Notes under the pieces: model-generated
What the model saw: only the letters and a program-made list of their open reading frames with translations
Told to the model about the DNA's origin: nothing
The model's database searches: none
NCBI GenBank assembly: GCA_030835065.1
Contig: JAUQWR010000193.1
Span: forward strand, 1 to 5,623
DNA from: Candidatus Kapaibacterium sp.
Lineage (GTDB): Bacteria > Bacteroidota > Ignavibacteria > Kapaibacteriales > UBA2268
Reading direction: 5' to 3'
Length of the DNA stretch: 5,623 nucleotides
In this document: positions 1 to 5,623 of the stretch, piece after piece
How the letters are laid out: each line of letters opens with the position of its first letter
Position numbering within the stretch: position 1 is the first letter of the stretch
Position numbers and translations under genes: made by a program

Positions 1-1
1 A

Positions 2-595
2 TCTATGGGGGCAGAAAGCACTTTTATAATTGGTGTTTCTATCATTTTTACTATTATGATTTTGGCTTACGACCTTATTTTAGAGACTATTTTCCATGGA
101 CAGAGCTTTGGGAAAAAACTACGTAATATTAAAGTTGTTAAAATTGATGGCTCTGAGCCTTCATTTTATTCATATTTTATCAGATGGTTATTCTCATTAG
201 TTGATGTTACTCTTTCAAGTGGTGCTGTTGCTATCGTTAGCATTAGTATTTCAAAAAATCATCAACGTATTGGTGATATTGCCGCAAAAACCACTGTTGT
301 TAAATTATCCCATTCTGAATCTATCGATAGAACTATTTTTACTAAAGTTTATCAGGATTATACAATTATCTTTCCAGAAGTTAATAAATTAAATGATTCT
401 GATTTGTCAATTGTTAAAGAAGTTTTAGAATTAAATTTTAAACTTGATATACCAAATAATATTGAAGAGATTAATCAATTTACGTATGATAGTTTATCTA
501 AAAAAATGGGTATCAGTCCCAATATGAATTATATTGACTTTTTTAGAACAATTCTTAAAGATTATAATAAATATATGGAAGATAAAATGTGGTAA
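2..595 (+). CDS. RDD-family membrane protein, 5' end cut off by the window
   Basis: This is the 3' part of a gene for a small integral membrane protein; about 197 codons are visible. Counting from the first visible ATG at base 5, residues 6-29 are a hydrophobic helix. A loop with GQSFGKKLRNIKVVKIDG (residues 32-49) follows, then a second helix at about 58-82 and the closing motif NHQRIGDIAAKTTVV (85-99). That order (helix, GKK-x-V-DG loop, helix, Q-R-x-x-D-x-x-A) is the RDD domain. The family's first helix, with its Arg-Asp-Asp motif, is missing, and the frame stays open to base 2, so the ATG at base 5 is probably internal. Residues 100-196 form a soluble tail ending in ILKDYNKYM. I recall similar tails, with a YPEV-like motif and a final LKDYN, in Bacteroidota RDD proteins. 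The family's biochemical role is poorly known; transport or envelope roles have been proposed. The tail is very AT-rich (10 G/C in bases 421-480). Confidence 0.85.
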   Translation, partial: SMGAESTFIIGVSIIFTIMILAYDLILETIFHGQSFGKKLRNIKVVKIDGSEPSFYSYFIRWLFSLVDVTLSSGAVAIVSISISKNHQRIGDIAAKTTVVKLSHSESIDRTIFTKVYQDYTIIFPEVNKLNDSDLSIVKEVLELNFKLDIPNNIEEINQFTYDSLSKKMGISPNMNYIDFFRTILKDYNKYMEDKMW

Positions 596-623
596 TACAC
601 TATTTTTCTTTATGCTTCGAGTT

Positions 624-662
624 AAAGTCTGATTTTTACAATTTGTAATAATCAGACTTTTT
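624..662 (+). terminator. Rho-independent terminator after the RDD gene
   Basis: A perfect 10-bp inverted repeat pairs AAAGTCTGAT (624-633) with ATCAGACTTT (651-660). The pairing continues inward: T634 pairs with A650, T635 faces T649 as a mismatch, and 636-640 pair with 644-648 around a 3-base ATT loop. The whole element is thus one long, nearly continuous hairpin. The downstream arm runs into a T tract at 658-662. It starts 29 bases after the RDD stop codon. The stem is AT-rich and the T tract is short, so efficiency may be moderate. It should separate the RDD transcript from the peptidase-fmt unit. Confidence 0.75.
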
Positions 663-691
663 GGTTAAATTAAATTATGAAGAAAATTTAT

Positions 692-696
692 GAGGG
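692..696 (+). promoter_or_regulatory. Shine-Dalgarno GAGGG that selects the peptidase start
   Basis: GAGGG lies four bases before the ATG at 701. The alternative in-frame ATG at 677 is preceded only by TTAAATTAAATT, with no purine-rich element. Starting at 701 also puts a basic-then-hydrophobic signal peptide exactly at the N terminus, whereas starting at 677 would add eight polar or charged residues in front. Both points favour 701, although the spacing is on the short side. Confidence 0.6.
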
Positions 697-700
697 AAAA

Positions 701-2536
701 ATGAATAAATTTAAAAGACTATTTATTGTTTTAATTGGCTTAAGCCTAAGTGTATCTTTTTTATATTCTCAATCAAATGAAGAACTTATAAAAAAAATCG
801 AAAATCACATTAAATATTTGGCATCCGACGAATTAGAAGGCAGATTTCCAGGTACTCCAGGTATCGAAAAAGCGGCTGAGTATATTGCCAATTATTTTAA
901 GTCTTTGGGCATACAACCTGTGAATGGTTCTTATTTCCAAACTTTGAAAGTTGTAACAGGTACCAAGCTCGGTGCAAACAACAAACTAGAAGTAAACGTT
1001 TTAGTGCCTAAACCAGGTATTCCAAAGGATATGTGGAAACCAGCCACAAAAAAATGGGATGCACAACAATTGTGGATTCCTATTAGTTTTAGCGAAAATG
1101 GCTCTGCCACTGGCGATATTGCATTTGTTGGTTATGGTATATCTTCTGATAAACTTCAATATGATGATTACAAAGATATAGACGTCAATAATAAAATTGT
1201 GATTATACTCACAGGCAGCCCTGAAGGCGAAAACGAAGAGAAATCAAAATTCAACAATTACTTGTCTCTGAGATATAAAGCTAAAAATGCTCGCGATCAT
1301 GGTGCTGCTGCCGTAATTTTTGTTAAGTCTCAAGGCGATTCTGCTGATGTTCTTATTCCATTAAAATGGGAACAGATGAATAAAAATTCCGGCGTTATTG
1401 CAATTCAAGCTAATCGTACTGCTCTTTCTAAATTATTTCCAAACGAGTCTCAACTCAACCCGGTAGAAAAAGAAATAAACAAAACTAAAAAGCCAAAAAG
1501 TTTTGTTATTCCTAATACTTCTATTGCTCTGACAATCGATTTAGTTGATGATGAAAAAGAAACTAAAAACATTGTAGGTATATTAAAAGGAAAAAATCCT
1601 AAATTAAGTGAGGAATATTTAGTTCTTGGAGCTCATTATGATCACCTTGGTTGGGGTCAGGTAGGTTCAATTTATAGAGGCAAAACACCTATGGTTCATA
1701 ACGGTGCTGATGATAATGCATCAGGAGTTGCAGGTGTTATGGAATTAGCTGCAAAATTTGCCACTAATCCTCCCGAACGATCAATGGCATTTATCTTATT
1801 CACCGGCGAAGAATTAGGCTTATTGGGATCTTCACATTATGTAGATTCACCCCTAATACCAATGGAAAAAGTTGTTATGATGATGAATTTTGATATGATT
1901 GGAAGAATGAAAGATAATCAAGTCCAAATATTTGGTTTTGGTTCTTCTCCTGATTTTACTGCTCCGGTAGATTCATTAGCTTTGATAGACTCTGTTAAAA
2001 TAGTTAAGCTTGCAGATGGGTTTGGTCCTAGCGATCACTCATCATTCTATAAAAAGAATATTCCGGTAATGCATATATTTACAGGAGTTCATGCAGATTA
2101 TCACTCGCCAAAAGATGATTGGGACTTGATCAATTATCCAGGCGAAGCAAAAATTATCGATTTATTCGAAAAAATAGCCCGCCACTTTGCTAATAACAGC
2201 GAAAAACCAAAATTCGAAAAAGTAAAAGAAGAAGCTAAAGATCAACAATCTACTCGTGGCGGCAATGGTGCTTGGTTTGGTATCGTTCCTAACTTCGAAG
2301 ATAATCCAAAAGGTTGCAAAATATCTGGCACTAGCCCCGGAAGCCCTGCTCAAAAAGCCGGACTACTCGAAAATGATATTATTACTACAATTAATGGCAA
2401 GCAAGTAAAAAATCTTCACGATTTCATGTACACAGTCAATGAATACAAACCAGGCGATGTTTTGGATGTAAAACTCATTAGAAATGATAAAGAAATCGAT
2501 GTCAAAGTTACACTTGCTAAGAGGAAAAAAGACTAA
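701..2536 (+). CDS. Exported M28-family zinc metallopeptidase with PA and PDZ domains
   Basis: A predicted secreted aminopeptidase-like enzyme of 611 residues, counted from the ATG at 701. Residues 1-23 look like a Sec signal peptide: MNKFKR, a hydrophobic core, then cleavage near LYS|Q. There is no lipobox cysteine. Residues about 34-80 (HIKYLASDELEGRFPGTPG) open the M28 fold. A PA-like insert spans about 130-280 and includes ARDHGAAAVIFV. The catalytic core carries the expected di-zinc residues: H312 and D314 in GAHYDH, D337 in GADDN, E370/E371 in GEE (base and ligand), D398 in NFDMIGR and H468 in YHSPKDD. After a lysine-rich linker (about 500-520), a PDZ domain fills about 522-607. The enzyme should act in the periplasm or outside the cell on peptide N termini. 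The PDZ may bind substrate C termini or partners, which is inferred. All catalytic residues are present, so it is probably active; exact specificity is unknown. It is the first gene of a unit with fmt and overlaps its start by one base. An upstream in-frame ATG at 677 would give 619 residues but is less likely. Confidence 0.93.
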   Translation: MNKFKRLFIVLIGLSLSVSFLYSQSNEELIKKIENHIKYLASDELEGRFPGTPGIEKAAEYIANYFKSLGIQPVNGSYFQTLKVVTGTKLGANNKLEVNVLVPKPGIPKDMWKPATKKWDAQQLWIPISFSENGSATGDIAFVGYGISSDKLQYDDYKDIDVNNKIVIILTGSPEGENEEKSKFNNYLSLRYKAKNARDHGAAAVIFVKSQGDSADVLIPLKWEQMNKNSGVIAIQANRTALSKLFPNESQLNPVEKEINKTKKPKSFVIPNTSIALTIDLVDDEKETKNIVGILKGKNPKLSEEYLVLGAHYDHLGWGQVGSIYRGKTPMVHNGADDNASGVAGVMELAAKFATNPPERSMAFILFTGEELGLLGSSHYVDSPLIPMEKVVMMMNFDMIGRMKDNQVQIFGFGSSPDFTAPVDSLALIDSVKIVKLADGFGPSDHSSFYKKNIPVMHIFTGVHADYHSPKDDWDLINYPGEAKIIDLFEKIARHFANNSEKPKFEKVKEEAKDQQSTRGGNGAWFGIVPNFEDNPKGCKISGTSPGSPAQKAGLLENDIITTINGKQVKNLHDFMYTVNEYKPGDVLDVKLIRNDKEIDVKVTLAKRKKD

Positions 2537-2538
2537 TG
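2519..2538 (+). promoter_or_regulatory. fmt: TAATG stop-start overlap with ribosome-binding sequence for fmt
   Basis: The peptidase stop TAA (2534-2536) shares its last A with the fmt start ATG (2536-2538). A purine-rich AAGAGGA (2519-2525), inside the last codons of the peptidase, is the only visible Shine-Dalgarno candidate. It ends 10 bases before the ATG, a rather long spacing. This arrangement is typical of translational coupling: ribosomes finishing the peptidase can re-initiate on fmt. Confidence 0.6.
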
Positions 2539-3477
2539 GCTGGCAAAGCTAAAATTGTTTTTATGGGTACGCCGGAATTTGCAGTTCCGGCTCTCGAAAA
2601 AGTTTACAATGAATTTGATCTTAAAGCGGTTGTTACTATTCCTGATAAACCAAAAGGACGCGGGCTCAAACTTCAAGCATCAGCTGTCAAACAAAAAGCT
2701 CTTGAATATTCTGTGCCTATACTTCAACCCGAAAAATTAAAAGACGAAGAATTTATTAATCAATTAAAAACTTTCGATGCTGATATTTTTGTTGTTATAG
2801 CATTCAGAATTTTACCAAAAGAAGTTTACGAAATACCCAAAATTGCTTCATTTAATATTCATGGCAGCCTTCTTCCCAAATTTAGAGGCGCTGCTCCTAT
2901 CAATTGGGCAATTATCTCAGGTGAAAATATTTCAGGGCTTACTTCTTTCATACTTAAAGAAGGAGTCGATACTGGAAATATGCTTTTGCAAAGAGCATTT
3001 CCTATTCCTGAAGGATTTACTGCTGGAGACTTGCACGATGCTTTAATGCCTGTATCAGCAGATCTAACAATCGATACAATCAAGCTATTATTAGAAGGCA
3101 ACTTTAAACCAATTCCACAAGATGAATCGCAATCCTGCCCGGCTCCTAAACTATTTAGAGAAAATGCAAAAATTGATTGGGGCAAATCTGCATCCAATGT
3201 TGCTAATTTTATTAATGGTTACTCGCCTATCCCAGGTGCATGGACAATATTCGAAGAAAAAACAATGAAAATCCTAAGGGCAAAATCCAATCCTTGCTCA
3301 TGCAATTGCCATCAATTCTCTCCCGGAGATTATCAGATTTCTGATAAAGAATTTATTATATATTGTGGTTCAGGATATATTAGTATTCTTGAATTGCAGC
3401 TCGAAGGCAAAAAAGCCATCAAAATCAACGACTTCCTCAATGGTTATCGAGCTAATAAAACGGGAAAAATAAAATAA
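2536..3477 (+). CDS. fmt: Methionyl-tRNA formyltransferase
   Basis: This cytosolic enzyme transfers a formyl group from 10-formyltetrahydrofolate to Met-tRNA(fMet), making the initiator tRNA for protein synthesis. The 313-residue length is normal for the family. IVFMGTPEFAVPAL (residues 7-20) begins the N-terminal Rossmann-like domain. KPKGRGLKL (38-46) is the tRNA-contacting loop. The catalytic signature FNIHGSLLPKFRGAAPI (106-122) includes N107 and H109, and D145 in GVDTGNML completes the catalytic triad. The C-terminal OB-like domain is seen in AKIDW (211-215), PIPGAW (231-236) and the closing LQLEGKKAIKINDFLNG. An unusual cysteine-rich CSCNCH (C254, C256, C258, H259) lies in a loop of this C-terminal domain, where the family is variable. 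The start fits the family, a few residues before the first beta strand. The usual partner def (peptide deformylase) is not adjacent here; instead the gene follows a secreted peptidase. Confidence 0.97.
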   Translation: MAGKAKIVFMGTPEFAVPALEKVYNEFDLKAVVTIPDKPKGRGLKLQASAVKQKALEYSVPILQPEKLKDEEFINQLKTFDADIFVVIAFRILPKEVYEIPKIASFNIHGSLLPKFRGAAPINWAIISGENISGLTSFILKEGVDTGNMLLQRAFPIPEGFTAGDLHDALMPVSADLTIDTIKLLLEGNFKPIPQDESQSCPAPKLFRENAKIDWGKSASNVANFINGYSPIPGAWTIFEEKTMKILRAKSNPCSCNCHQFSPGDYQISDKEFIIYCGSGYISILELQLEGKKAIKINDFLNGYRANKTGKIK

Positions 3478-3496
3478 AGCCGGACAAGCCGGCTTT
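3476..3496. terminator. Bidirectional terminator between fmt and the mutase gene
   Basis: A perfect 8-bp stem pairs AAAGCCGG (3476-3483) with CCGGCTTT (3489-3496) around the loop ACAAG. On the plus strand it is followed by CTTATTATTTC. On the minus strand the stem runs into ATTTTATTTTT. Both sides are therefore T-rich, so it can end fmt transcription from the left and eno-mutase transcription from the right. The left arm shares its first two bases with the fmt stop codon, and the mutase stop lies only four bases beyond the right arm (3497-3500). Confidence 0.85.
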
Positions 3497-3500
3497 CTTA

Positions 3501-4904
3501 TTATTTCAATTTCATTCCTGCTTCTAAAAGCTCATTTACCTTGCTCATAGACTCTGCTTCTGCATAAAATCTAATAAGTGGTTCGGTACCTGAAGCTCTA
3601 ATCAAAAGCCAACCATTTTCTACAAAGAACTTGTATCCATCTAATGTATTGGTACCAATAACATCAAATCTGCCAATTTTCTTAGGAGTTTTCTGAGCAG
3701 CAGCAAGAATAGTTTTCTTTTGTTGTTGAGTAACATGAACATCACGGCGATGGTAGCGATGAGTGCCAAACTCTTCATCAAGTTCGTCACACAATTGCTT
3801 CAAAGATTTTTTCTTTACTGCCATAGCTTCGAGAAGTAGCATTGCATTAAACAAACCGTCTCTTTCAGGAATATGCAAACAAGTGCCTAAACCACCAGAT
3901 TCTTCGCCACCAATCAAAACTTTTTCTTCGTTCATCAATTTTGCTGTATGCTTGAATCCCACAGGAGTTTCGCGCAAATCGATTTCTTTGGCTTTGCAAT
4001 AAGCATCCACCATCGAAGTCAAAGAAACAGTTTTTACAACAACACCTTTTTTCTTTTTCACTTCATACAAATACTTGAGAAGAATCATGAAAATTCGGTG
4101 AGAATCTACAAAGTTGCCTTCTTCGTCCATAGCGCCCACCCTATCTGCATCGCCATCAGTAGCAATACCGACATCATATTTGCCACTCTTAACTTTTTTA
4201 GACAAAACAGTAAGCATTTCGCCAATTGGTTCCGGATGATCAATCTCTCCAAAAGAAGGATTATACTCGCCATGAATTTCATCAGCATCAGGCAAAAGCA
4301 TTTTGATTGTATCAATACCTGCACCATGCATAGGATCGTAAAGCACTTTAAAACCAGCTGCTTTGATAGCGTCCATATCAATTTTCTTTTTAATATTTCT
4401 GACGTAAGATTCTTTAGAATTAAAAATTCTAATCTTATTAGCTTCCATCAAAGCATCCATAGTTTTCAAAGAAAACTGAGGAGGTTTTTCTTCTAATTTT
4501 CTCAATTCAGCTTCTACTTTAGCGATTTGCTCAGGAGTAGCAGGACCACCAAAATGCGCTTTCAATTTGTAGCCATTATATAGAGGTGGATTGTGGCTTG
4601 CAGTAATAATCACACCAAGATCGGCACCTTTTTGTTTTGTATGAAAAGATACTTGTGGTGTAGATGAGCATGAATCAGTCAAATGAACGATAATACCTTG
4701 ACTTGCAATCACTAAAGCTGCTTCTTCAGCAAATTCTTTCGATAAAAATCTTGTATCATAACCAATAACAACAGCGGGATTATTCTCCTTTGCTCCTGTT
4801 TTTTTAATATATTTTGCAGTAGCCATTGCTACAAGCCTGACGTTATCGAAAGTAAAATCACGAGCAATTAACCCGCGCCAGCCGTCTGTTCCAAATACTA
4901 TCAT
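3501..4904 (-). CDS. Phosphoglucomutase/phosphomannomutase family protein
   Basis: A complete 467-residue alpha-D-phosphohexomutase, cytosolic, interconverting hexose 1-phosphate and 6-phosphate through a bisphosphate intermediate. All four family signatures are present in order: FGTDGWRG at the N terminus, the phosphoserine loop TASHNP with S103, the Mg-binding DGDADR (250-255), the sugar-binding GGEESGG (332-338), and the phosphate-binding RASGTEPLIR (436-445). The GEESGG and FGTDGWRG forms resemble phosphoglucomutase/phosphomannomutase proteins more than GlmM, which usually reads FGTDGIRG and GEQSGH. Glucose or mannose phosphate is thus the likelier substrate; this is inferred and not decisive. 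The gene follows enolase after 24 bases, probably in one transcript. No Shine-Dalgarno is visible before the ATG (the sequence is AATAGATTTTT), unlike the peptidase gene. Two TAA stops stand in tandem (3501-3503 and 3498-3500), just before the shared terminator. The start is supported because the FGTDGWRG strand begins at residue 4, as is normal. Confidence 0.94.
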   Translation of the reverse strand: MIVFGTDGWRGLIARDFTFDNVRLVAMATAKYIKKTGAKENNPAVVIGYDTRFLSKEFAEEAALVIASQGIIVHLTDSCSSTPQVSFHTKQKGADLGVIITASHNPPLYNGYKLKAHFGGPATPEQIAKVEAELRKLEEKPPQFSLKTMDALMEANKIRIFNSKESYVRNIKKKIDMDAIKAAGFKVLYDPMHGAGIDTIKMLLPDADEIHGEYNPSFGEIDHPEPIGEMLTVLSKKVKSGKYDVGIATDGDADRVGAMDEEGNFVDSHRIFMILLKYLYEVKKKKGVVVKTVSLTSMVDAYCKAKEIDLRETPVGFKHTAKLMNEEKVLIGGEESGGLGTCLHIPERDGLFNAMLLLEAMAVKKKSLKQLCDELDEEFGTHRYHRRDVHVTQQQKKTILAAAQKTPKKIGRFDVIGTNTLDGYKFFVENGWLLIRASGTEPLIRFYAEAESMSKVNELLEAGMKLK

Positions 4905-4928
4905 AAAAATCTATTATTTGTTTTACAA

Positions 4929-5623
<695 letters not shown>

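Noticed and set aside
601..608. TATTTTTC as a Bacteroidota-type -7 element (TAnnTTTG) for the peptidase gene
   Set aside because: The last position does not match and no TTG sits at the proper distance upstream. It also lies before the terminator hairpin, so transcripts from it would meet the terminator.
624..662. The hairpin as a riboswitch or small RNA
   Set aside because: It is a single stem with a T tract right after the RDD gene, without the multi-helix conserved core of known riboswitches. A terminator explains it fully.
2162..2353. A 63-codon minus-strand frame opposite the peptidase linker and PDZ region
   Set aside because: Its phenylalanine-rich stretch is simply the reverse of the lysine/glutamate-rich linker codons. 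It is not an independent membrane peptide.
2859..3197. A 112-codon open frame on the minus strand, antisense to fmt
   Set aside because: It covers the conserved catalytic region of fmt, so its openness follows from constraint on the sense strand. No domain or start signal supports it.
3948..4496. A 182-codon open frame on the plus strand, antisense to the mutase gene
   Set aside because: It lies wholly opposite a gene with all family motifs. Its translation has no recognisable domain and is rich in F, I, H and S, as expected from the complement of this codon usage. No ribosome-binding site is apparent.

Overview
The window is an AT-rich stretch of bacterial chromosome made of housekeeping genes. 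The gene set fits a member of the Bacteroidota/Chlorobi/Ignavibacteria side of the FCB group. The pointers are an RDD membrane protein with the long C-terminal tail I associate with Bacteroidota, an exported M28 peptidase with PA and PDZ domains, AT-rich codon choice, and a mutase gene with no visible Shine-Dalgarno sequence. The phylum is inferred from style, not from a marker gene.

Layout: (1) Bases 2-595 (+) hold the 3' part of an RDD-family membrane protein gene, closed by a hairpin terminator at 624-662. (2) Bases 701-3477 (+) hold a two-gene unit: an exported M28 metallopeptidase, then methionyl-tRNA formyltransferase (fmt). The two genes overlap by one base in a TAATG junction. (3) A compact GC-rich hairpin at 3476-3496 sits between the converging transcription units and can serve both. 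(4) On the minus strand, the 3' half of enolase (from the right window edge to 4929) is followed after 24 bases by a complete phosphoglucomutase/phosphomannomutase gene (4904-3501).

How the genes relate: enolase and the hexose-phosphate mutase are both cytosolic enzymes of central carbon metabolism and are probably co-transcribed, enolase first. Fmt makes the formylated initiator tRNA. The upstream peptidase acts outside the cytoplasm, so that pairing looks like shared transcription and not a shared pathway. All complete enzymes retain their catalytic motifs, and I see no frameshifts.

I found no mobile element, CRISPR array, tRNA, rRNA or large repeat, and no gene-free stretch above about 105 bases. 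I see no undescribed system here. The points worth a second look are small: a cysteine-rich CxCxCH segment inside Fmt, the correct start of the peptidase, the peptidase-fmt coupling, a very short space for the peptidase promoter, and the shared terminator.
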